Below are positions 37,246 through 46,025 of a stretch of DNA of 64,000 nucleotides, piece after piece. Source of the stretch: Thermasporomyces composti. GTDB lineage: Bacteria; Actinomycetota; Actinomycetes; Propionibacteriales; Actinopolymorphaceae. The stretch's first letter is position 1; each line of letters starts with the position of its first letter. The translations under genes were made by a program, and so were the position numbers. The stretch spans positions 124,001-188,000 of the forward strand of contig NZ_QTUC01000001.1 in NCBI RefSeq assembly GCF_003386795.1. Direction: 5' to 3'. The notes beneath the pieces are model-generated. The model saw only the letters and a list, made by a program, of their open reading frames with translations. It ran no database searches and was not told where the DNA came from.

Positions 37246-39081
37246 TCACCTCCCCGCGGTGTGATCGGCGAGGTTGGCGGCCTGGTGGAGCGCCCACGCC
37301 GCGTCGACCAGACCGATGTGACTGAACGCTTGTGGAAAGTTGCCCAAGGCCTCACCGGTGACGGGGTGGGCCTGCTCGGCGAAGAGCCCGACGTCGTTCC
37401 CGAGCGCCGCCGCGCGCTCGAAGACCTCACCGGCCCGCTGAACTCGCCCCGCGAGCGCGAGGGCGTGGGCCAGCCAGAACGTGCACAACACGAAGCTGCC
37501 CTCGCCCCCCGACAGACCATCGACGCCAGCACGGTAGCGGTACACCAGTCCCCGGTCGTCGGTGAGCCGCTCCTCGATCGCGTCGATCGTGGCGAGCATC
37601 CGTGGGTCGTCGGCCGACACGATCCCCGTGATAGGCATCGTCAGCACCGAGGCGTCCAGCTCATCGGAGCCGAAGGACTGGGTGAAGGCCCCCACGTCGG
37701 CGTTCCAGCCATCCCGCAGCACCGCCCGCCGAATCTGGTCCCGTACCCGCCGCCATCGGTCGAGGGTCGTGCTGTCCGGCCGCAACAGACCGGTGAGCCC
37801 GAGCGCGCAGTCCAACGCGGACCAGCACATCACCTTCGAGTGCAGGAAGTGGCGGGGCTCCCCGCGGATCTCCCAGATCCCGTGGTCCTTCTCGGTCCAC
37901 TGCTCGGCCGCCGCGTCCGCACAGCCACGGAGGAACTTTCGGGTGCTCTCGTCGAGAGCATGAAGCTGGTCGGCGAGCCGACGGACCGCCGCGAGGATCG
38001 CGCCGTAGACGTCGAGCTGGCGTTGGTTCCACGCCCCGTTGCCGACCCGCACCGGTCTGCTGTCACGCCATCCCGACAGGTGGGGGAGCTCGCGCTCGGA
38101 GAGGTCCCGCTCTCCGCCGACCCCGAACATGATCTGCAGACCACGGTCCCGACCGGACGAGGACGCGGCGGCGGTGAGGAAGTCGAAGAACTGACGCGCC
38201 TCATCTGGACACGCCGCCACCCAGAGCGCCTGCAAGGTCAGCGAGGCGTCCCGCACCCAGGAGTACCGGTAATCCCAGGTGCGTTCCCCGCCCGGCCATT
38301 CCGGCAGCGACGTCGTGGGCGCCGCCACGATCGCCCCAGTGGGCTGGAACGACAAGGCTTGGAGCACCCGTCCGCTGTGGTGGACCAGGTCCCGGGCCGG
38401 ACCGTCGTAGGCCTGATGCAGGCTCGACCAGGAGCGCCAGGCCAACACCGTGCCGCCGAGCCGCGCGGCGAGCTCCCGCTGGGACCAGACGCGCGGCTGG
38501 GAACGGTCAAGGCTCGACCAGTGGAGACCGAAGCGCAGGGTGTCGCCAGCGGTGAGCAACACCTCGCCGTGGAGTCCTCGCGGTCCCGGCTCGAGCCGGA
38601 CGGGTGTGGTGAGCACCATGCGGGCGCTGCCGCCCTGGCTGGCGATGCCACCGTCGCTCCAGGACAGTCGCGGCGAGACCAGCCCGTACTCAGGACGCGG
38701 GTCGTACTCCACCCGTACAAGCACCGCGCCCTCCGTGCAGCGCACCTCACGGGCGAGCACGTGCGGGACGTCCACGCCGAGCCGGTGACCGCCGTCGTCC
38801 GCTCCGGTGAGGAGGGCGTCGGAGAGAACCAGCACACCGTCATGGGTTCGGAAGATGGTCTGCAGGACCATGGTCTGGTCGACGTATCGACGCGTGACGT
38901 GCGCGTCGTCCGCGGGTCCGATCCGCCAGTGCCCGGCGTCCTCGTCGAGGAGCCGACCGAAGATGGACGGGCTGTCGAACCTCGGGAAGCAGAGCCAGTC
39001 GACCGAGCCCTCCCGGTTGACCAGAGCCGCGGTGTGCCGGTCAGAGAGGAGCGCGTAGTCCGCGATCGCTGATCCGCTCAT
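37246..39081 (-). CDS. GH15 family glucoamylase/trehalase-like protein
   Basis: 611 aa, cytoplasmic. N-terminal beta-sandwich beginning with IADYALLSDRHTAALVNREG and CFPRFDSPSIFG, then an (alpha/alpha)6 barrel: RTWDYRYSWVRDASLTL, VGNGAWNQRQLDVYG, HGIWEIRGEPRHFLHSKVM (catalytic Glu region) and GGEGSFVLCTFWLAHAL (second Glu). These are typical of the actinobacterial GH15 clade, of which mycobacterial members act as trehalases. Both trehalase and glucoamylase activity remain possible. Confidence 0.9.
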   Translation of the reverse strand: MSGSAIADYALLSDRHTAALVNREGSVDWLCFPRFDSPSIFGRLLDEDAGHWRIGPADDAHVTRRYVDQTMVLQTIFRTHDGVLVLSDALLTGADDGGHRLGVDVPHVLAREVRCTEGAVLVRVEYDPRPEYGLVSPRLSWSDGGIASQGGSARMVLTTPVRLEPGPRGLHGEVLLTAGDTLRFGLHWSSLDRSQPRVWSQRELAARLGGTVLAWRSWSSLHQAYDGPARDLVHHSGRVLQALSFQPTGAIVAAPTTSLPEWPGGERTWDYRYSWVRDASLTLQALWVAACPDEARQFFDFLTAAASSSGRDRGLQIMFGVGGERDLSERELPHLSGWRDSRPVRVGNGAWNQRQLDVYGAILAAVRRLADQLHALDESTRKFLRGCADAAAEQWTEKDHGIWEIRGEPRHFLHSKVMCWSALDCALGLTGLLRPDSTTLDRWRRVRDQIRRAVLRDGWNADVGAFTQSFGSDELDASVLTMPITGIVSADDPRMLATIDAIEERLTDDRGLVYRYRAGVDGLSGGEGSFVLCTFWLAHALALAGRVQRAGEVFERAAALGNDVGLFAEQAHPVTGEALGNFPQAFSHIGLVDAAWALHQAANLADHTAGR

Positions 39082-39251
39082 GCAGCCGCCGCCCCCGATG
39101 CCAAGGTTGACCCAGATGTCCCGACCTGGCCGGACGACTCCAGCTCACCAGCGAACGGGGACCGCGGCCAGACCCGAAAGTCCCATCGACAGTCCTGCCC
39201 GGCGCCCCTGAAGGCCCCGCGGCGTGGGACGCCTTCCAGGGTCACCGGACG

Positions 39252-40091
39252 TCAACGCGGTCCACGATCGGCGGGCCGCCGCACCGCGCGTTGGCGCCAC
39301 TGCTCGGTCCATGCGCGCAGCTCGTCCAAGATCGCGGGATCGTGCGCGTACCGGGGGGCCCGCTCCGCGAGCATGGCCGCGCCTGCCCACGCGTGACAGA
39401 TCGGCGGGATACTGCGCGCGGCCTCGCCATATCCGTCGGCCCACCCCTCGGCGAGCGTGGCGACGATCCGCCGGACGTCCGGGCCGAACTTTTGCAGCTC
39501 GGGTTCGACGATGAGGAGGGCGTGGGTGCGGGCGAGGTCCAAGAGCGGGTGGCCCGCTCCGGCGTTCACCCAGTCCACGATGCCGCTGACGCCGTGATCG
39601 TCCACGAGGACGTTGTAGGGGTGGAAGTCCATGTGCAGCACCGCGCTGCGGCCGACGAGCTCGGCAGGGGACGAGCCGTCCTCCAGCACGGGTGGCTTCA
39701 CCGCCGGGAGGGCAGCCGGCGCGGGTGCCTGGTGCAGCGCTCGCTGCGCGACACCCATGAGGTGGCCGAAGTGGTAGGCATCATTCGGGCGCGCCGGCAG
39801 CAGCTCGTAGATGGGCGTGCCGGGAAGCCAGGTGCACAGCATCACCTCATGACTCGCGGTGCTCGCACATTGGAGGACCTCCGGCACGGGAAGGCCCACG
39901 GATCGAGCGGCCGTCATCGCGGCGACCTGGCGAGCCATCTCCTTCTTCGACCTGCTCAGGCGCAAGGCGTACGTCGCGCCGTCCACACAGACCTTCCATT
40001 GGGCTCCCGTGGCACCGCCAGCCGGCTCGAGGTCGGCGTCCGCTGGGAGGCCGACACAGCGCAGCACCTCGGGCCCAGGCCTGATCGTCAT
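39252..40091 (-). CDS. APH-family (aminoglycoside phosphotransferase-like) kinase
   Basis: 279 aa. Protein-kinase-like fold: catalytic loop LHMDFHPYNVLVDD with HxDxxxxN, and the metal motif as GIVDWVNAG. APH-fold enzymes of this type often act on sugars, choline or antibiotics; no substrate can be assigned. It lies between the GH15 gene and hisF on the same strand. ATG 40091 taken; the longer frame upstream overlaps hisF. Confidence 0.8.
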   Translation of the reverse strand: MTIRPGPEVLRCVGLPADADLEPAGGATGAQWKVCVDGATYALRLSRSKKEMARQVAAMTAARSVGLPVPEVLQCASTASHEVMLCTWLPGTPIYELLPARPNDAYHFGHLMGVAQRALHQAPAPAALPAVKPPVLEDGSSPAELVGRSAVLHMDFHPYNVLVDDHGVSGIVDWVNAGAGHPLLDLARTHALLIVEPELQKFGPDVRRIVATLAEGWADGYGEAARSIPPICHAWAGAAMLAERAPRYAHDPAILDELRAWTEQWRQRAVRRPADRGPR

Positions 40092-40173
40092 GGCAAGCAC
40101 GGTAGCGGCTGACGCGTCACGTGGTCTTCTCCAAGACGCGCACCAACCCTTCCGCGCCGGTTCCGGCCCGACC

Positions 40174-40941
40174 TCACCGGACGGCGTATCCGGCCGCCCG
40201 CAAGGCGTCCTTGACGTCACCGATCCGCAGGTGGCCGAAGTGGAAGACGCTCGCGGCGAGCACCGCGTCCGCGCCGGCCTCGACCGCTGGCGGGAAGTCC
40301 TCGACCTTGCCGGCCCCACCACTGGCGACCAGGGGGATGTCGACGGCGGCACGAACGGCGCGGATCAGCTCCAGGTCGTATCCGGCCTTGGTGCCGTCAG
40401 CGTCCATGGAGTTGAGCAGGATCTCGCCGGCGCCCAGCTCCGCGCCTCGAGCCGCCCACTCGATCGCGTCGATGCCGGTGCCGCGCTGGCCGCCGTGGGT
40501 GGTGACCTCGAAACCGGACGGCGTGCAGTCGGCGCGACGGACATCGAGGGACAGGACCAGGACCTGCGAGCCGAAGCGCTGGGCGATCTCCGAGACGAGC
40601 TCCGGACGAGCGATCGCCGCCGTGTTCACGCTCACCTTGTCCGCACCCGCACGCAGCATCCGGTCCACGTCATCGACCGTGCGGACCCCGCCACCGACGG
40701 TGAGCGGGATGAACACTTGCTCGGCCGTTCGACGCACCACGTCGTAGGTGGTCTCCCGGCCTTCCACTGAGGCGGAGACATCGAGGAAGGTCAGCTCGTC
40801 GGCTCCCTCAGCGCCGTACACGGTCGCGAGCTCGACGGGGTCCCCGGCGTCCCGGAGGTTGGCGAAGTTGACACCCTTCACGACTCGCCCAGCGTCGACG
40901 TCGAGGCAGGGGATCACCCGCACAGCCAAACTGTCCCGCAT
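40174..40941 (-). CDS. hisF: Imidazole glycerol phosphate synthase, cyclase subunit
   Basis: 255 aa TIM barrel. [19 protein letters not shown] contains the first catalytic aspartate; [14 protein letters not shown] contains the second (D130 equivalent). Partner of HisH, encoded 12 kb upstream. Isolated from the other his genes by about 10 kb on one side and 16 kb on the other. Confidence 0.97.
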   Translation of the reverse strand: MRDSLAVRVIPCLDVDAGRVVKGVNFANLRDAGDPVELATVYGAEGADELTFLDVSASVEGRETTYDVVRRTAEQVFIPLTVGGGVRTVDDVDRMLRAGADKVSVNTAAIARPELVSEIAQRFGSQVLVLSLDVRRADCTPSGFEVTTHGGQRGTGIDAIEWAARGAELGAGEILLNSMDADGTKAGYDLELIRAVRAAVDIPLVASGGAGKVEDFPPAVEAGADAVLAASVFHFGHLRIGDVKDALRAAGYAVR

Positions 40942-41053
40942 GCCAGCACTGTAGCGGTCGAGTCGGCGAGGCCCGATCGGCCGCACGGCACCTCCGCTCA
41001 GCCATCGGGAGTGGCGCCACGCTGTCGTTGCGCTCTTTGGTGACAGCGGCGGG

Positions 41054-41410
41054 TCAGGTCGCGAGGGTCCCCTCGCGCGCGAGGCGCTCGATGCGCTCCT
41101 TGCCCCAGGCTCCCAGCGGTCGAAGGGCCTCGTTGAGGGTCTTGCCGTGCTCGGTGAGGGAGTACTCCACTCTGGGTGGAACCTCGCGAAACACCTTGCG
41201 GTGGATGAGTCCGTCCTCCTCCATCTCCCGGAGATGCTGGATGAGCATCTTCTCGCTGACCCCGGGAAGAGAGCGTTTGAGCTCGCCGAAGCGGCGGGTG
41301 CCGTGACTGTCGAGCTCCCACAGGATGAGCGACTTCCACTTGCCCGACACCACGTCCATGGCCGCGTCGATCCCGCAGATGTACGGCCCACGCCTCGCGC
41401 TCGACGCCAT
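41054..41410 (-). CDS. HxlR-family transcriptional regulator
   Basis: 118 aa. [20 protein letters not shown] with the conserved family cysteine, and a winged HTH ([20 protein letters not shown]). HxlR proteins often sense electrophiles or oxidants through that cysteine. Divergent from the imine-reductase-like gene, with a perfect inverted repeat in the shared intergenic region. Confidence 0.93.
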   Translation of the reverse strand: MASSARRGPYICGIDAAMDVVSGKWKSLILWELDSHGTRRFGELKRSLPGVSEKMLIQHLREMEEDGLIHRKVFREVPPRVEYSLTEHGKTLNEALRPLGAWGKERIERLAREGTLAT

Positions 41411-41451
41411 CACGACCCTCCGCGCTCCCGCCGGGTCCTTGGGTACCACGT

Positions 41452-41477
41452 CAATACTTACGAGAAGGTAAGTATTG
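41452..41477. promoter_or_regulatory. HxlR operator
   Basis: Perfect inverted repeat CAATACTTAC-N6-GTAAGTATTG between the divergent HxlR and oxidoreductase genes. A further half-site-like GTGAGTACTTG follows at about 41488. The ACTTAC/GTAAGT arms match known HxlR-type sites in style. Confidence 0.8.
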
Positions 41478-41564
41478 AACAAAAAGGTGAGTACTTGTCG
41501 ATGAGAAGGTGCTCGCCGAGGATGGCCACGGGCGCGCCCTCGCACACGAAGGAAGGGACCTCCC

Positions 41565-42458
41565 GTGAGCACGACGACAACGTTCCTTGGACTAGGGGCG
41601 ATGGGCAGTGCCCTCGCCAAGGCGTGCCTGGACGCCGGCCGACCCACCGTGGTGTGGAACCGCACGCCACATCGGGCGCACGAGCTCGGCGAGCGCGGCG
41701 CGACGGTCGCCACCACCGTCCAGGACGCGGCCACCGCCGGCGGAGTGGTCGTCTCCTGCCTGTTCGACCACCGCTCCGTCCATGACGTCCTCGATCCGGT
41801 GGCCGACCTGCTGACCGGACGCACCGTGATCAACCTCACCACCACGACGCCGCACGAGGCTCGCGAGCTCGCAGGCTGGGCCGACGAGCGTGGAATCAGC
41901 TATCTCGACGGCGCGATCATGGCGGTGCCCGAGATGATCGGCGGCCCTGGCGCAGCGATCCTGTACAGCGGTTCGGCCACCGTCTTCGACCGGTACCGAA
42001 CCCTGTTGGACCTGTGGGGCGAGAGCCACTACTACGGATCGGACGCCGGCCTGGCCTCCCTCCACGACATGGCGATGCTCACCGGCATGTACACGATGTT
42101 CGCCGGCTTCATGCACGGCGCGGCGATGATCGCCGCCGAAGGCGGGTCGATCAGGTCGTTCGCCGAGAGGGCGGCTCCCTTCCTCGCCGCCATGACTGAG
42201 GGGCTCGCGGACCTCGCCACCACCATCGAGGCGCGCGATTACGACGGCGAGGGCCAGCAGAGCCTGAAGTTCACCGAGACCGCCCTCGCTGCGCTGCTTC
42301 GGGCGAGCGTCGACGCGGGTGTCAACGTCGAGGTACTCAAGCCCGTGCACGACATCGTCCGTCGGCAGATCGCCGCGGGCTACGGGAAGCAAGGCACCGC
42401 CCGCATCTTCGAGGAGCTGAGGAGCCCGCAGGCACGGCGACCGCGCTCGACCGGGTAG
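41565..42458 (+). CDS. NAD(P)-dependent imine-reductase-like oxidoreductase
   Basis: 297 aa, GTG start with GGAAGGG upstream. N-terminal Rossmann FLGLGAMGSALAKACLDAG (residues ~7-25), NRTPHRA for NADPH phosphate recognition, and the helical C-terminal dimerisation domain. The SLHDMAMLTGMYTMFAGFMH helix resembles the imine-reductase clade (acidic residue at the catalytic position) rather than hydroxyisobutyrate dehydrogenases, which carry a lysine. Divergent regulation by HxlR suggests detoxification or secondary metabolism. Confidence 0.85.
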   Translation: MSTTTTFLGLGAMGSALAKACLDAGRPTVVWNRTPHRAHELGERGATVATTVQDAATAGGVVVSCLFDHRSVHDVLDPVADLLTGRTVINLTTTTPHEARELAGWADERGISYLDGAIMAVPEMIGGPGAAILYSGSATVFDRYRTLLDLWGESHYYGSDAGLASLHDMAMLTGMYTMFAGFMHGAAMIAAEGGSIRSFAERAAPFLAAMTEGLADLATTIEARDYDGEGQQSLKFTETALAALLRASVDAGVNVEVLKPVHDIVRRQIAAGYGKQGTARIFEELRSPQARRPRSTG

Positions 42459-42610
42459 TCACCAGCTCGTCGGTACGGACCGTCGAGGGCTCCGGCGTGG
42501 CGCGAGGGCCATGCTGGAGCCCTCCATCGTCACTGGAGGAGCCGTCGTCGGAGCGCCTGTCGACCTCACGCACGTGATTCACCTCACTCTTCAGCGACGT
42601 CGCTTCCAGA

Positions 42611-42629
42611 TACATAGCTTCCCTATGTA
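42611..42629. promoter_or_regulatory. MarR operator
   Basis: Perfect inverted repeat TACATAG-N5-CTATGTA ending 6 nt before the marR start, overlapping any -10 box. It allows autorepression of the marR-MFS operon. Confidence 0.75.
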
Positions 42630-42635
42630 AGTTCC

Positions 42636-43085
42636 TTGCACGTGCCGACGGACTTGACTCGTCTCGGCGAGGACCTCGCGGTCGCCGCGAGCCGCCTCTC
42701 CCGCTTCGCCACCCGGAATCTGAACGCCCTCCCGCACGCTGCTCTGCGGGTGCTCGGCCGCCTCGACGAGCTCGGACAGGCCCGGATCAGCGAGCTCGCG
42801 AAAGCCGATCGGTGCTCGCAGCCGACCATGTCCGCCCTGGTCCAACGCCTCGAGGACCACGGCTTGGTCCGGCGGATCTCAGACCCCGGCGACTCGCGCG
42901 CCAGCCTGATCAGCCTCACCGAGAAAGGGCTCGGTGAGCTGCGCAGTGCCCGGCGACAGGCCGGCGAGGCACTCGCCCAGCAGCTGCGTCAGCTGCCACC
43001 GTCCGACCTCGCCACCCTCGAGGCCGCGGTCGCCGTCCTGCAGAAACTCGTCGCCCTCGACCCGGTGGAGGCCACGCCCCGGTGA
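42636..43085 (+). CDS. MarR-family regulator
   Basis: 149 aa from TTG (147 from the GTG two codons later, which may be the real, leaderless start). Winged HTH: ARISELAKADRCSQPTMSALVQRLEDHGLVRRI; wing DPGDSRASLISLT. It overlaps the MFS gene by 4 nt; the regulator and efflux pump form the classic MarR-controlled resistance operon. Confidence 0.9.
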   Translation: MHVPTDLTRLGEDLAVAASRLSRFATRNLNALPHAALRVLGRLDELGQARISELAKADRCSQPTMSALVQRLEDHGLVRRISDPGDSRASLISLTEKGLGELRSARRQAGEALAQQLRQLPPSDLATLEAAVAVLQKLVALDPVEATPR

Positions 43086-44296
43086 GTACGTCGTCGTTCC
43101 TCAAGCAACCCAAGGCGGTGTGGGCGGTCGCGTTCGCGTGTGTGATCGCCTTCATGGGCATCGGCTTGGTGGACCCGATCCTCAAGCCCATCGCCGATCA
43201 GTTGCACGCCACCCCGTCCCAGGTGTCGCTGCTCTTCACCAGTTACATGGCGATCATGGGCGTCGCGATGCTGATCACCGGTGCGGTATCCAGCCGACTC
43301 GGCGCCAAGCGCACCTTGCTCACCGGCCTGGCCGTCATCGTGGTGTTCAGCGCCCTGGCCGGCATGTCCAACTCCGTGACCGGGATCGTCGCCTTTCGGG
43401 CCGGATGGGGTCTCGGCAACGCCCTGTTCATCGCCACCGCCCTGGCCGCGATCGTCAACTCCGCGAGCGGCTCGGTCGCCCAGGCGATCATCCTCTACGA
43501 GGCCGCCCTCGGCGTCGGCATCGCCGCCGGCCCGCTGGTCGGCGGCGAGCTCGGAACGATCTCCTGGCGTGCCCCGTTCTACGGCGTCGCCGTCCTGATG
43601 CTGATCGCCCTGCTCGCGACGTGGACCATGCTCCCTGCCACGTCGCCGGAACCGCGCCGCACGTCGATCGTCGAACCACTGCAGGCGCTGCGAAACCGCT
43701 CGTTGGCAACGGTCGCGGCGACCGCGCTGCTGTACAACTTCGGCTTCTTCACCGTGCTCGCCTTCACACCGTTCCCGCTCGCGATGTCGGCGCGACAGAT
43801 CGGGTTGATCTTCTTCGGCTGGGGCCTCTGTCTCGCGATCACCTCGGTCTTCGTGGCACCGCGCCTACAAGCCCGCTTCGGCGCCCTGCCGGTGATCATG
43901 ACCGTCCTGACGCTGTTCGCCATCGACCTGTTCGTCATGGGGCTGGGGGCGCAGCACAAGCCGGTGCTGGCCGTTGGCGTCGTCGTGGCCGGCCTCTTCC
44001 TCGGCATCAACAACACGCTGGTCACCGAGGCGGTCATGGGGGCCACGACACTCGAGCGCAGCACGGCGTCGGCGGCGTACTCGTTCGTCCGGTTCGCCGG
44101 CGGAGCGGTCGCGCCCTGGCTCGCTGGCAAGCTGGGCGAGGAAATCAACATTCACGTGCCGTTCTTCGTGGGCGGCGTCGCCGTCGTGCTCGCAGTCGCC
44201 GTTCTCGGCTCGGGCTGGAAGCCGTTGGCCCACCTGCGCGTCCCGAAGAGCCACTCGGCGGAAGAGGCCGAGGCCCTCACCGTCGCCGACGCCTGA
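43082..44296 (+). CDS. MFS transporter (drug-efflux-like)
   Basis: 404 aa, twelve predicted helices. Loop 2-3 motif GAVSSRLGAKRTLL and motif C-like GVGIAAGPLVGG in helix 5 point to a drug:H+ antiporter. GTG start coupled to marR. A strong terminator follows. Confidence 0.9.
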   Translation: MSTSSFLKQPKAVWAVAFACVIAFMGIGLVDPILKPIADQLHATPSQVSLLFTSYMAIMGVAMLITGAVSSRLGAKRTLLTGLAVIVVFSALAGMSNSVTGIVAFRAGWGLGNALFIATALAAIVNSASGSVAQAIILYEAALGVGIAAGPLVGGELGTISWRAPFYGVAVLMLIALLATWTMLPATSPEPRRTSIVEPLQALRNRSLATVAATALLYNFGFFTVLAFTPFPLAMSARQIGLIFFGWGLCLAITSVFVAPRLQARFGALPVIMTVLTLFAIDLFVMGLGAQHKPVLAVGVVVAGLFLGINNTLVTEAVMGATTLERSTASAAYSFVRFAGGAVAPWLAGKLGEEINIHVPFFVGGVAVVLAVAVLGSGWKPLAHLRVPKSHSAEEAEALTVADA

Positions 44297-44362
44297 CGCC
44301 GACCGCCGCCAGGGAGGTTGCTGACCCGCGTGCGGAGGCCGGTCCCGGACGACTGGTACACG

Positions 44363-44394
44363 TTGGGGCTTGGGCTCTCGTGCCCAAGCCCCAA
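44363..44394. terminator. Strong bidirectional terminator after MFS/PEBP genes
   Basis: Perfect 13-bp stem TTGGGGCTTGGGC/GCCCAAGCCCCAA with a 6-nt loop, ending in AA on one side and beginning with TT, so it has short A/T edges in both directions. It lies between convergent genes. Confidence 0.88.
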
Positions 44395-44441
44395 GCTCTC
44401 ACCTGACCGCCGTCGTGGGAGCCACCAGGCCGGCGATCGAC

Positions 44442-44996
44442 TCAGCCCGGATTCTCGTGGGTCGCCACCAAGGTCGCCCGGCCAATGGAATGCATGAAGA
44501 GGTTGAAGCCAAGGTAGGCACACGACGCGCCCTCGGGCAGCTCGAGAGTCTCGACATCGACGGCGTGCACCACGAAGAAGTACCGATGCGGCCCGTGGCC
44601 AGGCGGCGGCGCCGCGCCGACGTACTGCTTCAAACCCGCGTCATTGGCCAGCGTCACAGCGCCCTCCGGCAGACCTGGCCCACCGGGAGTCCCCGCGCGG
44701 GAAGGAAGCTCCGTGACACTCGCTGGGATGTTGTAGACCGCCCAGTGCCAGAAGCCACTCGCCGTGGGAGCGTCCGGGTCATAGACAGTGACGGCGAAGC
44801 TGCGGGTCTCGGCCGGGAAGCCACTCCACGACAACTGGGGCGACGCGTCCTCGCCACCCGCACCCATGACCCCGGACAGCTGCGGCTTCGGCAGAGACCC
44901 CCCGTCTTTGATGTCGGTGCTCGTCACGCTGAACGTGGCCACCGGCGGAAGATAGTCGTAGGGGTTGAAGCCGAACGGCGCCTTCGGTGTGCTCAT
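44442..44996 (-). CDS. PEBP / YbhB-YbcL family protein
   Basis: 184 aa, no signal peptide. PEBP signatures [40 protein letters not shown] and [15 protein letters not shown] form the anion-binding pocket. Function in bacteria undefined. Confidence 0.92.
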   Translation of the reverse strand: MSTPKAPFGFNPYDYLPPVATFSVTSTDIKDGGSLPKPQLSGVMGAGGEDASPQLSWSGFPAETRSFAVTVYDPDAPTASGFWHWAVYNIPASVTELPSRAGTPGGPGLPEGAVTLANDAGLKQYVGAAPPPGHGPHRYFFVVHAVDVETLELPEGASCAYLGFNLFMHSIGRATLVATHENPG

Positions 44997-45040
44997 CGGT
45001 CCTCCAGTGACAACTCGCTCACCCCAGGTGAGGTTACCGC

Positions 45041-45057
45041 CGGGCGCGTGACGCCCG
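45041..45057 (-). terminator. Short hairpin after the acyltransferase
   Basis: CGGGCG-N5-CGCCCG, 30 nt after the stop of the four-gene operon. Weak, without a T-run. Confidence 0.35.
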
Positions 45058-45086
45058 CGCGATGCTCGCATCGTCTCGCCGGAACC

Positions 45087-46025
45087 TCAACGCCACGCCC
45101 GCGGACGACCATCCCTCCCCGGTGGCTCCGTCTGCGCCCAGATTCGTCGCCACGTGGCGATCGGCGGACCCGCTGGGTCGGGTGTCTCCCCTCGCGCTGC
45201 CCGTCGGGTCGCGTCCCACCACGTCGTGGCGTCCTCGTCCAAGAGGCGGGCCACGGCGTCACGGATCTTCGGCGCGAACGCCCGCGGCCCCTCCCCCTCC
45301 TCAGGCCAGATCGGCTCGCCGTACCGAATCCGAACCGGCAGGCGGCCCGGCTGGGGCCAGCCGCGACCACGCGGCATGGCCGCGTACGAGCCTCGAATGG
45401 CGATGGGGACGACCGGAACCCGATGATCGACCGCGAGCCAGGCAGCGCCCATGCGGAAGCGTCCCACCCACCCGTCGACCGAGCGGGTGCCCTCGGGGTA
45501 GACGACGACGTTCCAGCCCTCGTCGAGCAGGTCACCTGGTGTCGACGACAGGGCACCACCGCGCCGCTCGATCGGGAAGGTGTTGAACACCATCGCCGAA
45601 CCGGTCGCCCGCCACCAGGTGTCGAAGAAGTAGTCCGCCGCCGCGGCCACCGCCGTCCGACGCCGCCACTCGTCGGGCAACGTGCAGAGGATCATCGGCG
45701 TGTCCAGGTGCGAGGAGTGATTGGCCACGAACAGCACTGGTGGCTTCACCCTGGTGAGCACGTCGAGGCCGGCGACCTGCGGCGTGACCGTGGAATGCAG
45801 CAGGGGCCGCAGACCCGCGCGCTGCACGATGTCGCGGACAGCGTTCGCCACCGGGGTTCGCGCCCACGCGGTGGGAAACACGTGGGGCTGCTTCGGCGGC
45901 TGGAACGGCTCGGCGCTGCGCGGCACGAGAGGCCGTCGACCCCACCGCCAGGCGCGGGCCACCATCCGCACTTCTTGGGCGGTCTCGCGAACGAACCGCA
46001 CCGGACCCATGCGCCGCGTGCTCAT
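45087..46025 (-). CDS. Lysophospholipid (1-acyl-glycerol-3-phosphate-type) acyltransferase
   Basis: 312 aa. PlsC signature motifs: block I NHSSHLDTPM (NHxxxxD), block II FNTFPIERRG, block III VYPEGTRSVDG, block IV VPIAIRGSY. An N-terminal ~80-residue extension precedes the domain. It overlaps the LarA-like gene by 4 nt. Likely acylates a lysolipid or hydroxylated product made by the upstream enzymes at the inner membrane face. Confidence 0.9.
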   Translation of the reverse strand: MSTRRMGPVRFVRETAQEVRMVARAWRWGRRPLVPRSAEPFQPPKQPHVFPTAWARTPVANAVRDIVQRAGLRPLLHSTVTPQVAGLDVLTRVKPPVLFVANHSSHLDTPMILCTLPDEWRRRTAVAAAADYFFDTWWRATGSAMVFNTFPIERRGGALSSTPGDLLDEGWNVVVYPEGTRSVDGWVGRFRMGAAWLAVDHRVPVVPIAIRGSYAAMPRGRGWPQPGRLPVRIRYGEPIWPEEGEGPRAFAPKIRDAVARLLDEDATTWWDATRRAARGETPDPAGPPIATWRRIWAQTEPPGRDGRPRAWR

